The position numbers were made by a program, and so were the translations under genes. Source: Clavibacter californiensis (GTDB lineage: Bacteria; Actinomycetota; Actinomycetes; Actinomycetales; Microbacteriaceae). From it: a DNA stretch of 64,000 nucleotides. The stretch covers positions 3,038,001 through 3,102,000 of the forward strand of contig NZ_CP040792.1 in the NCBI RefSeq assembly GCF_021952865.1. Reading direction: 5' to 3'. The first letter of the stretch is position 1. Each line of letters opens with the position of its first letter. This document shows positions 36,731 through 45,709 of this stretch, piece by piece. The notes under the pieces are model-generated. The model did no database searches, was not told the DNA's origin, and saw only the letters and a program-made list of their open reading frames with translations.

Positions 36731-37297
36731 GTGAGAGCGCGTACCGCATCGTCCATCGTCCTCGCGGCCCTGATCGCGGTCGGCACGTCGTCGTGCACGT
36801 TCATCACGCCCCAGGCCACGCAGATCTCCTACTTCCCGAGCGACGGCTTCGACGCCACGGTCGGCGACATCGAGGTGCGCAACGCCATCCTCCTCACCGA
36901 GGGCGGATCCGCGGCCGGCGCGAGCCTCGTCGTCACGCTCGTCAACGACTCGGGCGACAGCCAGCGCGTCTCCTTCCAGCACGAGCTCACCGAGGGCAGC
37001 GCGGACCGCGAGACGCGCACCGTCACCGCGGCCCCCGGCCTCACGAAGTTCGGCGCCGAGGACTCCCAGCGCATCACCTTCGACTCGGTCGACCCGACGC
37101 CGGGCTCGCTCACGAAGATCTACATCCAGTACGGCGACGCCGAGGGCGTCGAGATGGATGTCCCCGTGCTCAACGGCGACCAGGAGACGTACACGAACCT
37201 CGTCCCCGGCGACACCGGATCCACCCCGGACACGAAGGTCACCACGACCCCCGGCACCACGGACGGCGACGAGGGCCTCGGGGACAGCACGAACTAG
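36731..37297 (+). CDS. Putative exported protein or lipoprotein
   Basis: 188 residues. Arg-containing N-terminus, hydrophobic segment (about 8-20) and Cys in GTSSC near residue 22, a weak lipobox. The mature part has a predicted beta-sandwich look (VGDIEVRNAILLTEGGSAAGASLVVTL), like small immunoglobulin-fold secreted proteins next to carD in actinobacteria, and a Thr/Gly-rich tail. GGAGGG precedes the GTG by four bases. Function unknown. Confidence 0.75.
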   Translation: MRARTASSIVLAALIAVGTSSCTFITPQATQISYFPSDGFDATVGDIEVRNAILLTEGGSAAGASLVVTLVNDSGDSQRVSFQHELTEGSADRETRTVTAAPGLTKFGAEDSQRITFDSVDPTPGSLTKIYIQYGDAEGVEMDVPVLNGDQETYTNLVPGDTGSTPDTKVTTTPGTTDGDEGLGDSTN

Positions 37298-37323
37298 CCG
37301 GCCGGTCGCACTCGCGGCCTCGT

Positions 37324-37365
37324 ACGACGTAGGCCCCGCCCCTCACGGGACGGGGCCTTCGTCGT
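37324..37365. terminator. Bidirectional terminator before regX3
   Basis: ACGACGTAGGCCCCG-CCC pairs with GGGACGGGGCCTTCGTCGT (one bulge/mismatch), between convergent genes. Confidence 0.8.
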
Positions 37366-37382
37366 GCCGGCAGGGCGGCGGC

Positions 37383-38063
37383 CTAGGCCTCGAAGCGGTA
37401 GCCCAGCCCGCGGACGGTGACGAGGAGCACGGGGTCCGACGGCTCGCGCTCGATCTTGGAGCGGATCCGCTTGATGTGCACGTCGAGCGTCTTCGTGTCG
37501 CCGAAGTAGTCGGATCCCCACACCCGGTCGATGAGCTGGCCGCGCGTGAGCACGCGCCCGGCGTTCCGCAGCAGCAGCTCGAGCAGCTCGAACTCCTTGA
37601 GCGGCATCGCGATCTCACGCCCGTCGACCTCGACCGTGTGGCGCTCCACGTCCATGCGCACGGAGCCGACCTCGAGCACGTTCAGCGGCTCGTCGTCGAC
37701 CTCGACGCGGCGGCGGAGCACCGCGCGGATCCGCGCCAGCAGCTCGCGCGTCGAGTACGGCTTCGTCACGTAGTCGTCGGCGCCGAGCTCGAGGCCCACC
37801 ACGATGTCCACCTCGGAGTCCTTGGCGGTGAGCATGATGATCGGCACGGCCGACCGCGTGCGGATCTCCCGGCACACCTCGGTGCCGGGGAGGCCGGGGA
37901 GCATGAGGTCGAGCAGGATCAGGTCGGCGCCGTCCTTGTCGAACGAGGCCACCGCGGAGGGACCGTCCTCGACGACGTCGACCTCGTATCCCTCGCGCTG
38001 GAGCAGGAAGGCGAGCGGCTCGCTGAGCGACGCCTCGTCCTCGACGAGCATGATGCGTGTCAC
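37383..38063 (-). CDS. regX3: Phosphate response regulator RegX3/PhoP-like
   Basis: 226 residues. Receiver with Glu/Asp pair at 8-10, phospho-Asp52 in LILLDLMLPG, Thr in MLTAKDS and Lys in VTKPYS; winged helix with PLKEFELLELLLRNAGRVL and KTLDVHIKRIRSKIE. GTG start overlaps the stop of senX3 by four bases. In mycobacteria SenX3-RegX3 and in Streptomyces PhoR-PhoP activate the phosphate regulon under starvation by binding GTTCACC direct repeats; such repeats are present upstream of ppk and pstS in this window. Confidence 0.93.
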   Translation of the reverse strand: MTRIMLVEDEASLSEPLAFLLQREGYEVDVVEDGPSAVASFDKDGADLILLDLMLPGLPGTEVCREIRTRSAVPIIMLTAKDSEVDIVVGLELGADDYVTKPYSTRELLARIRAVLRRRVEVDDEPLNVLEVGSVRMDVERHTVEVDGREIAMPLKEFELLELLLRNAGRVLTRGQLIDRVWGSDYFGDTKTLDVHIKRIRSKIEREPSDPVLLVTVRGLGYRFEA

Positions 38064-39223
38064 GTGGGTTCTCCGATGTCCGTACCGGCGAGCGCCGGGG
38101 TCTGCGATGCCTCGGGGAGGCGGATGGTGAAGGTCGAGCCGCGGCCGGGGCGGGACCAGACCCGCACGTCGCCGCCATGATTCTGCACGACGTGCTTGAC
38201 GATGCTGAGCCCGAGGCCCGTGCCGCCGGTGTCGCGGGCACGGGCCTGGTCCACGCGGAAGAAGCGCTCGAAGATCCGGCCCTGCTCGTCCTCGGGGATC
38301 CCGATGCCCTGGTCGGTGACCACGACCTCGACGGCGCCGTCGTCGACCATGACGCCGATCCCGACCCTCGATCCGTCCGGCGAGTAGTTGACCGCGTTGC
38401 TCAGCAGGTTGTGCACGGCCACGACGAGGAGGGCCTCGTCGCCGTAGACGGTCGAGCGCGACCGCTTGCCCCGGGCGAGCTCGATGCCGCGGAGCTCCGC
38501 GCCGAGCCGCACCTGGTCGAGGGCGACGCTGATGACGTGGTCGACGTCGACGGGCTCCGCCTTCTCCAGCGCGTTGGCCGCCTCGAGCCGCGACAGCTCG
38601 ATGATCTCCCGCGTGATGCGCGCGAGCCGGGCCGACTCCGTGGTCAGCCGGGCGGCGAACCGCCGCACCTGCACGGCGTCGTCTGCGCACGAGTCGAGCG
38701 CCTCCGCGAGGAGCCCGACCGCGCCGATGGGCGTCTTCAGCTCGTGGCTGATGTTCGCCACGAAGTCGCGGCGCACCTGGTCGAGGCGGTGCGACTCGGT
38801 GCGGTCCTGCGCGAGCAGGAGCACGTAGCGGGTGCCGAGGCGGGCGACGCGGACGTGCATCTGGAACTCGGCCGCGCCGAACGGGCCGCGCGCGAGCGAC
38901 ACCTCCTCTGCCAGCGGCTCGCCGGACCGGCGCACGCGGTCGACCATGGAGACGAGCTCGGGGTGGACGAGCGCCTGGTGGAAGACGAGGCCGGAGGAGA
39001 TGGCGCCGGGCGACGCCTTCATCACGTTGTTGGAGGGGTCGAGGACGATGCCCGCCGACTCGAGCGCGTCGAGCACCTGGTCGACGCCGTCGGGGACGAC
39101 CGGGTTCGTGATCTCGACGGCGCGGTCGCCGCGGTCCGCCGCGTGGTTCAGCAGCCACACGAATCCCGCGCCGACCGCCAATCCGATGAGGAGGCAGACG
39201 AGCACCAACGCACCGGTGTCCAT
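38060..39223 (-). CDS. senX3: Sensor histidine kinase SenX3/PhoR-like
   Basis: 387 residues. One N-terminal membrane segment (about 5-26), a degenerate PAS-like domain (about 45-140), H-box NISHELKTPIGAV with His160, and HATPase motifs NLLSNAVNYSPDG, DQGIGIPEDEQ, GGTGLGLSIVKHV. It senses phosphate status through PhoU and the Pst system. Leaderless ATG with TAGTGT six bases upstream; divergent from phoU. Operon senX3-regX3 with 4-base overlap. Confidence 0.93.
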   Translation of the reverse strand: MDTGALVLVCLLIGLAVGAGFVWLLNHAADRGDRAVEITNPVVPDGVDQVLDALESAGIVLDPSNNVMKASPGAISSGLVFHQALVHPELVSMVDRVRRSGEPLAEEVSLARGPFGAAEFQMHVRVARLGTRYVLLLAQDRTESHRLDQVRRDFVANISHELKTPIGAVGLLAEALDSCADDAVQVRRFAARLTTESARLARITREIIELSRLEAANALEKAEPVDVDHVISVALDQVRLGAELRGIELARGKRSRSTVYGDEALLVVAVHNLLSNAVNYSPDGSRVGIGVMVDDGAVEVVVTDQGIGIPEDEQGRIFERFFRVDQARARDTGGTGLGLSIVKHVVQNHGGDVRVWSRPGRGSTFTIRLPEASQTPALAGTDIGEPT

Positions 39224-39229
39224 GCGCCC

Positions 39230-39235
39230 ACACTA
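39230..39235 (-). promoter_or_regulatory. -10 hexamer, leaderless start of senX3
   Basis: TAGTGT, six bases, ATG at 39223. Confidence 0.55.
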
Positions 39236-39306
39236 GGAGACGGCGTCGGGGCGTCCCGGCCGTCCTGACCCGCCTTGGGGGCCACGAGGCCGCGAATTCA
39301 GCTCGC

Positions 39307-39328
39307 CGGCACCGTGCGTTAACCTCGC
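39307..39328 (+). promoter_or_regulatory. Degenerate PHO box between senX3 and phoU
   Basis: Two 11-base units CGGCACCGTGC and GTTAACCTCGC. They match the ppk box (GTTCACCGTGC, GTTCACCTGCC) at 15 or more of 22 positions. TTAACCT also looks like a -10 for phoU (leader about 100 bases). Confidence 0.45.
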
Positions 39329-39427
39329 ATGACCAGAGTCGGAGGATGTGGGCCCGTCACCCGGGGTCCGCCGTGCCCGAGAACCACCCCGTCCCTCGCA
39401 GCGGGGCGGCCTGAAAGGACGTCCCCC

Positions 39428-40081
39428 ATGCGCGAAGTGTTCCAGCAGGAGCTCCACGAGGTCCAGGAGCGTCTCATCGAGATCTCCGCGCTCGTCGCCA
39501 TCTCCATCGAGAACGCGACCCGCGCGTTCAACGAGTCGAACGTCAGCCTCGCCGAGACGGTCATCGAGCAGGACCGCCGGATCGACGAGCTCGCCACGAG
39601 CCTCGACGAGCTCGCGATCAACATCCTCGCCCGCCAGCAGCCGGTCGCGCGTGACCTGCGCATCGTCGTGAGCGCGCTCCGCATCAGCGCGTCGCTCGAG
39701 CGCATGGGCGACCTCGCGGAGCACATCGCGCAGCTGTCGCGCTACCGCTTCCCGGACAAGGTGGTGCCGAAGTCGCTCCGCCCCACCTTCCTCGAGCTCG
39801 GCCAGCTCGACGTGGCCATCGCCCGCAAGCTGACGGACCTCCTCACCACCGAGGACCCGAAGCTCGCCGAGGAGATCCGCAACGACGACGACCGCATCGA
39901 CGAGCTGCACCTCAGCGTCTTCGACAAGGTGCTCGGCGAGACCTGGAAGGGCGCGGCCGTCGACACGGTCGACGCCACTCTCGCCAGCCGCTACCACGAG
40001 CGCTTCGCCGACCACGCGGTGTCCATCGCGAAGACCGTGCAGTACCTCGCGACCGGCGACTGGGTGCAGGCCGACGCCTGA
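39428..40081 (+). CDS. phoU: Phosphate signalling regulator PhoU
   Basis: 217 residues: two three-helix PhoU repeats, the first with metal-binding-like D-x-R-I-D-E (QDRRIDELATSLDE, about 49-62) and RDLRIVVSALRISASLERMGDLAEHIA, the second with NDDDRIDELHLSVF and the tail HERFADHAVSIAKTVQYLATGD. PhoU links the Pst transporter to the kinase and represses the regulon when phosphate is ample. AAGGA lies upstream of the ATG. Divergent from senX3-regX3. Confidence 0.95.
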   Translation: MREVFQQELHEVQERLIEISALVAISIENATRAFNESNVSLAETVIEQDRRIDELATSLDELAINILARQQPVARDLRIVVSALRISASLERMGDLAEHIAQLSRYRFPDKVVPKSLRPTFLELGQLDVAIARKLTDLLTTEDPKLAEEIRNDDDRIDELHLSVFDKVLGETWKGAAVDTVDATLASRYHERFADHAVSIAKTVQYLATGDWVQADA

Positions 40082-40128
40082 TCCCGCGTCCGCCGACCGT
40101 GCGCCGGCCCGCCGCGCCGCGGTGAGAT

Positions 40129-40167
40129 GACGAGAGCCCGACCGGATGATCCGGTCGGGCTCTCGTC
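40129..40167. terminator. Bidirectional terminator phoU / gpmA
   Basis: A perfect 16-bp stem ACGAGAGCCCGACCGG with loop ATGAT, between convergent genes. Confidence 0.9.
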
Positions 40168-40182
40168 GTGATGCGGGGTGCG

Positions 40183-40938
40183 CTACTTCTTGGAGCCCTG
40201 CGCGGCCACGGCCGCGGCGCCCGCGGCGGCCGCTTCCGGGTCGAGGTACTCGCCGCCGGGGACGATCGGGCGGAAGTCCTCGTCGAGGCGGTACACGAGC
40301 GGGATGCCCGTGGGGATGTTGAGCTCGGCGATGTCCGAGTCGGAGATGCCGTCGAGGTGCTTCACGAGCGCACGCAGCGAGTTGCCGTGCGCCGTGACGA
40401 GCGTCGTGCGGCCCGCGGCGAGGTCGGGCTGGATGTCGGACTCCCAGTAGGGCAGCATCCGCTCGATGACGTCCTTGAGGCACTCCGTGCGCGGCAGCGC
40501 GTCGCCGAGGTCGGCGTAGCGCGGGTCGCGCGACTGCGAGTACTCGTCGTCGTCGGCGATGGGGGGCGGCGGCACGTCGAACGAGCGGCGCCAGGTGGCG
40601 AACTGCTCGGGGCCGTACTCGGCGAGGGTCTGCGCCTTGTCCTTGCCCTGCAGCGCGCCGTAGTGGCGCTCGTTGAGGCGCCAGGTGCGCTGGACGGGGA
40701 TCCACGAGCGGCCGGCGCGCTTGAGCGCGATGTTGGCGGTGTCGATGGCGCGGATGAGGACGGAGGTGTGCAGCACGTCGGGGAGGATGCCGGACGCGGC
40801 GAGGAGCTCGCCGGCGCGCTGGCCCTCCGCGACGCCCTGCTCGCTCAGCTCGACGTCCACCCATCCGGTGAACAGGTTCTTCTGGTTCCAGTCGCTGTTG
40901 CCGTGACGCAGCAGCACGAGGGTGCGGGGTTCAGCCAT
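40183..40938 (-). CDS. gpmA: 2,3-bisphosphoglycerate-dependent phosphoglycerate mutase
   Basis: 251 residues. Phospho-His in [12 protein letters not shown] (RHG near 12), the loop [17 protein letters not shown], and second catalytic His in [17 protein letters not shown]. Interconverts 3- and 2-phosphoglycerate in glycolysis. TAGGCT six bases before the ATG marks a leaderless mRNA. The neighbourhood gpm next to senX3-regX3/phoU is conserved in mycobacteria. Confidence 0.95.
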   Translation of the reverse strand: MAEPRTLVLLRHGNSDWNQKNLFTGWVDVELSEQGVAEGQRAGELLAASGILPDVLHTSVLIRAIDTANIALKRAGRSWIPVQRTWRLNERHYGALQGKDKAQTLAEYGPEQFATWRRSFDVPPPPIADDDEYSQSRDPRYADLGDALPRTECLKDVIERMLPYWESDIQPDLAAGRTTLVTAHGNSLRALVKHLDGISDSDIAELNIPTGIPLVYRLDEDFRPIVPGGEYLDPEAAAAGAAAVAAQGSKK

Positions 40939-40944
40939 GGGTCA

Positions 40945-40950
40945 AGCCTA
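40945..40950 (-). promoter_or_regulatory. -10 hexamer, leaderless start of gpmA
   Basis: TAGGCT, six bases, ATG at 40938. Confidence 0.6.
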
Positions 40951-40961
40951 TCGAGCGATGG

Positions 40962-40967
40962 GAGACT
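40962..40967 (+). promoter_or_regulatory. -10-like hexamer before methyltransferase
   Basis: GAGACT, six bases, ATG at 40974; weak match but right spacing. It lies 12 bases from the divergent gpmA hexamer, so the two promoters overlap. Confidence 0.4.
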
Positions 40968-40973
40968 GGACCC

Positions 40974-41792
40974 ATGCCGGGCGCCGCCTCCCCCGTCGGC
41001 TCCGTGACCCGCGGGACGACCAACACGAACCGCCTCCGACGCGTCGACAGGTGGATCGCGACGCTCGAGTCCCTGCGCACCGCGGACGTTCCGCTCGTGG
41101 TCGACCTCGGCTACGGCGCGAGCGGGATCACGGCGCTCGAGATGCACAGGAGGCTGCGCGCGACGCGGCCGGACGTGCGCGTCGTGGGCATCGAGATCGA
41201 GCCGGGGCGCGTGGCGCGCGCCCGCGAGCAGCTCGCGACGTGGCCCGACGCGGAGGCCCGGGAGCGGATCTCCTTCGTCCGCGGCGGATTCGAGGTGCCG
41301 CTGCCCGGCGGCGGGCGGGCGACCGTGATCCGCGCGTTCAACGTGCTGCGGCAGTACGACGAGGCCGACGTGCCCGCCGCGTGGACCCGCATGGCGGCGC
41401 GGCTGGCGCCGGGCGGATCCGTGGTGGAGGGCACGTGCGACGAGATCGGCCGGGTCGCGAGCTGGGTCGACGTGCGCGAGGACGGGCCGCGCAGCCTCAC
41501 GATCTCGCTGCGCCTGGCGGGGTTGGAGCTGCCGTCGATCGTGGCGGAGCGGCTGCCGAAGGCGCTCATCCACCGCAACGTCCCCGGCGAGCGCGTGCAC
41601 GACGTGCTCTCCCTCCTCGACCGCAGCTGGATCCTCAGCGCCCCGCTCGGCGTGTACGGCCCCCGGCAGCAGTGGCTGGGGGCCGTCGCGCGGATGCGCG
41701 ACGCCGGCGTCCCCGTCGAGGGCGGCCCGGCGCGGTGGCGGCTGGGCGAGCTGACGGTGCCCTGGTCCGCCGTGGCGCCGGCCGCCCGCTAG
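40974..41792 (+). CDS. SAM-dependent methyltransferase-like protein
   Basis: 272 residues. Rossmann motif I VVDLGYGASGITALEMHRRL (about 42-61), acidic ribose-binding end of strand 2 VVGIEIEP (about 74-81), and motif II-like strand VIRAFNVLRQY. The C-terminal half is specific to an actinobacterial group lying beside gpm or phoU and ends with a Trp-rich region (QQWLGAVARMRDAG). Substrate unknown. A 1-base divergent, overlapping promoter region with gpmA. Confidence 0.75.
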   Translation: MPGAASPVGSVTRGTTNTNRLRRVDRWIATLESLRTADVPLVVDLGYGASGITALEMHRRLRATRPDVRVVGIEIEPGRVARAREQLATWPDAEARERISFVRGGFEVPLPGGGRATVIRAFNVLRQYDEADVPAAWTRMAARLAPGGSVVEGTCDEIGRVASWVDVREDGPRSLTISLRLAGLELPSIVAERLPKALIHRNVPGERVHDVLSLLDRSWILSAPLGVYGPRQQWLGAVARMRDAGVPVEGGPARWRLGELTVPWSAVAPAAR

Positions 41793-41817
41793 CGCCGGCC
41801 GGCGGGCACCCGGATGC

Positions 41818-43227
41818 TCAGGACGGGAGCCGGAGGATGCGCGCGACGTTCCAGCGCGCCCCGGGGAACGTGGCGTCCGCATGCCCGCCGACCGCGATGG
41901 ACGCCGCCGGCATCGCCGACATCCCGGACGTGCCCCCGTCCGACATCCCGGGCATGTCGGCCATCGGCATGGCCGGCATCGGCTCCTGCGACGACGCGGC
42001 GTCCGTCCCCCACATGGCGGGCATGCCCGATGCCTGCTGCATGATCGCGCCCGTCGCCATCGAGGGTGTCGTGCTCGCCTGGGGCTGCACGGTGCTGCCG
42101 TCCGCTCCGCACGGGACGGTCACGTCAACGGTGGCGACGTGCGCGTCCTCGTCCATGCTCACGACGCTGACCGACATGCCGTGGCGGAGATCGGCCTCGT
42201 CGCCGGGCACGAGGCGCTGGGCCGTGTCGGACGTGTCTCCCGGCCGGACGGCGATGGACGTGGCCTCCGGGTACAGCGGATCCGTCCGTGACAGCTCGAC
42301 GCCGGAGGGGCGGACGTCCCTGCCCGCGTACGGGGAGTCGTAGACGCTCGGGTACTCCTGGCCGTCCACGACGTCGCGGTACTGCACGAACCAGCTCACC
42401 GACGGGTCGTCGGGGTCTGCCCAGGAGATGATCCGCTGCGCGTCGAAGCCGCTCGACATGGTGCTGATGGTGATGCGGCGCGCGCTCCCGCACGTGGGCA
42501 CGACGCGGTGCGAGATGAGCCCGAGACGGTCGAGCGTGCCCGCGGTGAAGGGCAGGAACGTGTGCGCCCCGCCCATCAGGTCGGCGTCGTTCCCGTACTC
42601 GTCCCGCGCGCAGGTGGCCGGCATGGCGTTCTCGTCGTAGTCCCACGCGTCGGAGCACTGCACCGATGACGCGTGGAACAGGGACATGTTGTGCCCGAGC
42701 TCGTGGGAGAGCGTGGTGGGGATGTCCTGCTCGATGAACACGAATCCGCCGTCGTTCACGCCCTGGCCCTCCGACGCGTTCGAGAACTGCTCGCACGCGT
42801 CGTTGTGCGGCACCATCGCCATGAGGTGCTTGTCCGGTCCCGGGGTGAAGCCGGAGTACTCGAGGGCGAAGGCGTTGATGGACGCGAAGTCGTCGCAGCG
42901 CACGCTCGGGTCGTCGGGGACCTGCCAGTCGCTGATGGACACGGCGTGGATGCGCACGCGGCCGTCGGTCTCGTTCGCGTAGTACGCGTCGGCCTGGCTG
43001 AGGCCCGTCGCGACGTCCTCGGGCGTGTAGTCCGGCGCGAGCCCCTGCGGGTCGACGAGGACGGCCGTCACCTCCTCGACCGCGGCCTCGCCCTTCGGGG
43101 CCGCGGCCTCGACGGTGTAGGGCGCGGTCGTCGCCGCCTGGGCGGGGGCGGGGTTGCCTGAGCCGACGGTCGCGGCGAGCGCGACCACCGCCAGCGTGCA
43201 GATGATGGTCGGTCGGGTGCGGTGCAT
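41818..43227 (-). CDS. Secreted zinc metalloprotease with Met-rich tail
   Basis: 469 residues. Signal peptide (about 1-32, ending PAPAQAA), then a metzincin-like catalytic domain with HELGHNMSLFH (His175, Glu176, His179, His185) and a downstream Met in DLMGGAHTF possibly forming the Met-turn. Cysteines at 111, 145 and in QCSDAWDYDE suggest disulfides. Residues about 240-390 form a beta-rich domain. The last 90 residues contain a methionine-rich stretch (MPAMWG, PMPAMPMADMPGM, MSAMPAAS). AGGA precedes the ATG by five bases; TATGGT near 43365 may be the -10. Substrate unknown; secreted proteases matter for virulence in plant-pathogenic Clavibacter, an inference if the genus is right. Confidence 0.85.
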   Translation of the reverse strand: MHRTRPTIICTLAVVALAATVGSGNPAPAQAATTAPYTVEAAAPKGEAAVEEVTAVLVDPQGLAPDYTPEDVATGLSQADAYYANETDGRVRIHAVSISDWQVPDDPSVRCDDFASINAFALEYSGFTPGPDKHLMAMVPHNDACEQFSNASEGQGVNDGGFVFIEQDIPTTLSHELGHNMSLFHASSVQCSDAWDYDENAMPATCARDEYGNDADLMGGAHTFLPFTAGTLDRLGLISHRVVPTCGSARRITISTMSSGFDAQRIISWADPDDPSVSWFVQYRDVVDGQEYPSVYDSPYAGRDVRPSGVELSRTDPLYPEATSIAVRPGDTSDTAQRLVPGDEADLRHGMSVSVVSMDEDAHVATVDVTVPCGADGSTVQPQASTTPSMATGAIMQQASGMPAMWGTDAASSQEPMPAMPMADMPGMSDGGTSGMSAMPAASIAVGGHADATFPGARWNVARILRLPS

Positions 43228-43449
43228 GGTGTCCTGTCGGGTTCGCGGCGGCGAGTGGCGAGGAGGTCTCCGAGGCGCCGCCGGAGGACCACCACGGCAG
43301 GCGGTCGGCTGTCGGGCCCGCGGGATGGGGCACGCACGGGCGTCGTGCCCGCGTCCCGGAGACCATAGCTTCCGCCAGACGATCGTCGCGCGAACGCTCC
43401 CCACGGCCGTCGCGGATGGTCCCGGACAGCGCGGCGCCCAGCCGCGAGC
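43228..43449 (-). promoter_or_regulatory. Upstream region of the metalloprotease gene
   Basis: About 220 bases without a gene. TATGGT on the minus strand near 43368-43363 is a plausible -10. No strong terminator for the FUSC gene upstream is seen. Confidence 0.35.
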
Positions 43450-44571
43450 TCAGACGTCGGGCAGCGCTGCCCGCGCATTCGCCGCGTCGACACCCGCCGC
43501 CACCTGGAGGTCGACGATGAGCGGCCGCAGCAGCATGACGAGCATCACCTCGCCGACGGGGGCGCCGGGGATGAGCTCGCGCGGATCCAGCCGCACGGCC
43601 ACCAGCACGAGGTTCTGCTGGGCGAGGGGCGCGGCCGACGGATCCGAGAGGCTCTGGCCGAGGAGGTTCACGCCGTTGGAGACGGTCGCGAGCAGCTCCG
43701 CGAGCACCGGGCGGCGCACCCCGTCGACCACGAGGAAGTCGATGCGGCGGGAGATGACGCGGAGGTTCCGCACGGCCAGGTCCATGCCGTCGAGCACGCG
43801 CCGGTGGGCCCGCAGCTCCGGCAGGTGCCGGCGGAGGAAGGGCGAGATCCGTGCGATGGACAGCGCCGAGTCGGCCGCCGCGCTCCACGCGTCGATGAGC
43901 GGCTGGGTGCGGCGGAGGCGGTCGAGCGCGCGGTCGGCCGCGGTCGCGTCGCCGAGCCGCAGCGCGGAGACGAGCGACGTGAGCGCGTAGGAGCACTCGG
44001 AGAAGACGCGGCGGGCCTCGCGCAGGGCCTGGCGCCTGGGATCCCGCGGGATGAGCGCGGTCGCGAGCAGCGCCACCGCGCCGCCGACGAGCCCGTCGAC
44101 GCTGCGGACGAACACCCCGCCCGGCGGCGCGGGCAGGAGCGCGACGAGCACGGCCTGCACGCCTGCGGCGACCGCGAACGCGGCGTTCGACGACAGCAGT
44201 CGCGCCACCAGCAGCGTCGCCAGGATGATGACGAACAGCTGCCACGCTCCGCGGCCGATGCCGAGCAGCAGCACCTCGCTCAGCGTGATCCCGACGGTCA
44301 TGCCGACCGCGGTCTCCAGCACGCGCACGGGCCGCGCGTCGCGGACGAAGCCGAGGCTCGTGATGGTCACGGTCGTCGCGAGCAGCGGGGTGTCGTGCCC
44401 GAGCACGTGGTGCGCGAAGGCCCAGCCGCCGGTGGCCGCGACGGCGATCTGCAGGGCGGCGGGCGCGGATCCCCATAGGCGGAGGAGCGCGGCGCGCGGA
44501 TCCGCCCGGTGCCTCAGGGTGCGGGCGGCACGGGCCGACCGCTCCCGCGCGCGCTCAGCGGCGGACCGCAC
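43450..44571 (-). CDS. FUSC-family inner membrane protein (aromatic acid exporter-like)
   Basis: 373 residues. Four to six N-terminal membrane segments (about 35-190: LQIAVAATGGWAFAHHVLG, LFVIILATLLVARLL, FAVAAGVQAVLVALL, GLVGGAVALLATALI) and a cytoplasmic helical C-terminal half (RRVFSECSYALTSLVSALR...). Resembles half of the fusaric-acid resistance/AaeB type exporters. Last gene of the four-gene operon; its GTG start overlaps the end of the folate-binding gene by 17 bases. Confidence 0.85.
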   Translation of the reverse strand: MRSAAERARERSARAARTLRHRADPRAALLRLWGSAPAALQIAVAATGGWAFAHHVLGHDTPLLATTVTITSLGFVRDARPVRVLETAVGMTVGITLSEVLLLGIGRGAWQLFVIILATLLVARLLSSNAAFAVAAGVQAVLVALLPAPPGGVFVRSVDGLVGGAVALLATALIPRDPRRQALREARRVFSECSYALTSLVSALRLGDATAADRALDRLRRTQPLIDAWSAAADSALSIARISPFLRRHLPELRAHRRVLDGMDLAVRNLRVISRRIDFLVVDGVRRPVLAELLATVSNGVNLLGQSLSDPSAAPLAQQNLVLVAVRLDPRELIPGAPVGEVMLVMLLRPLIVDLQVAAGVDAANARAALPDV

Positions 44572-45709
44572 CGAGCCGCGGAAGGCGCGGGACGTCGGCG
44601 GAGCGGCCGGCGTCGGTGGGCACGATCACGTCCTGCATGGCCTGGACCCGGACGTCGTCGGCGACGACCTCGAGCTGGAGGGCGGGATCCACGTTGCGGC
44701 GCACGACCGCGAGCGCGACCGGGCCGAGCTCGTGGTGCAGCGCGCTCGAGGTGACGGCCCCGACGACCTCGCCCGCGGTGCCGTCGGCAGCGGCGGGGAG
44801 CCGCACCTCGGATCCCGCGCCCGGCAGGACCGCGTCGGATCCATCGAGCTGCAGCAGGACCAGGCGGCGCGGCGGCCGGCCCAGGTTGTGCACCTTGGCG
44901 ACCGTCTCCTGGCCGCGGTAGCAGCCCTTGCTGAGGTGCACGGCGCTGCGCAGCCAGTCGAGCTCGTGCGGGATGGTGCGGTCGTCGACCTCGGTGGCGA
45001 AGCGCGGTCGCCACGCGGCGATCCGCAGGGCCTCGGCCGCGAGGACGCCCGCGACGGGCAGGTCGCCGGACGCGGCGCGCGCGACGACGGCCGGCAGCTC
45101 GGACCGCGGCACGAGGCGCTCGCTCCAGGTCCACCCCTCGGCCGGGTGCGGCGCCGCGGCCGCGTACTGGTGGCCGCCGGGGACGACGTGGACCCACGGG
45201 TCCCGCCACACGAGCGGCACGCCGGCGGGCGCGGCGATGGGGAGGTCGGGCTCGCCGAGCGTGCCGATGACGGCGAGCTCGGCCGTGCGATCGGCGGGCT
45301 CGACCCGGAGCATGAAGCGCATCCGCTGCAGGTAGGCGAGCAGCGCATCCGCATCTCCGGCGCCGAGCAGGAGCCACGTGGTGACGCCGTCGTCGAGCAC
45401 GCCGACCGCGTGCTCGAGGCGCCCGTTCTGGTCGAGGAAGAGGGTCTCCGCGGAGTCGCCCGGCGCGAGGCCGCGCAGCGACTGGCTGGTGATGGAGTCG
45501 AGCCAGGTCAGCCGGTCCTCCCCCGTGACGGAGAGGACGGCCCGGTGCGAGAGGTCGACGATCGCGGTGCCCGCTGCGAGCGCGCGCTGCTCGGCGACGA
45601 GCGACCCGAGGTGCGCGGGCACGCCGGCGTCCGGCCCGTCGGACGCGACGGCGCCGGGCAGGTCGAGGAAGGGCGAGCGGGCGACGGCGGGATCGGGGTC
45701 AGTCGACAT
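44555..45709 (-). CDS. ygfZ: Folate-binding protein YgfZ/GcvT-like
   Basis: 384 residues. Signature KGCYRGQE at 261-268 with the conserved Cys, and DLSHRAVLSVTGEDRLTWLDSITSQ in the N-terminal half, as in GcvT-fold folate proteins. YgfZ supports repair or assembly of certain iron-sulfur enzymes with tetrahydrofolate. Overlaps the nitrobindin-like gene by 11 bases and the FUSC gene by 17, so tightly coupled. Confidence 0.92.
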   Translation of the reverse strand: MSTDPDPAVARSPFLDLPGAVASDGPDAGVPAHLGSLVAEQRALAAGTAIVDLSHRAVLSVTGEDRLTWLDSITSQSLRGLAPGDSAETLFLDQNGRLEHAVGVLDDGVTTWLLLGAGDADALLAYLQRMRFMLRVEPADRTAELAVIGTLGEPDLPIAAPAGVPLVWRDPWVHVVPGGHQYAAAAPHPAEGWTWSERLVPRSELPAVVARAASGDLPVAGVLAAEALRIAAWRPRFATEVDDRTIPHELDWLRSAVHLSKGCYRGQETVAKVHNLGRPPRRLVLLQLDGSDAVLPGAGSEVRLPAAADGTAGEVVGAVTSSALHHELGPVALAVVRRNVDPALQLEVVADDVRVQAMQDVIVPTDAGRSADVPRLPRLGAVRR

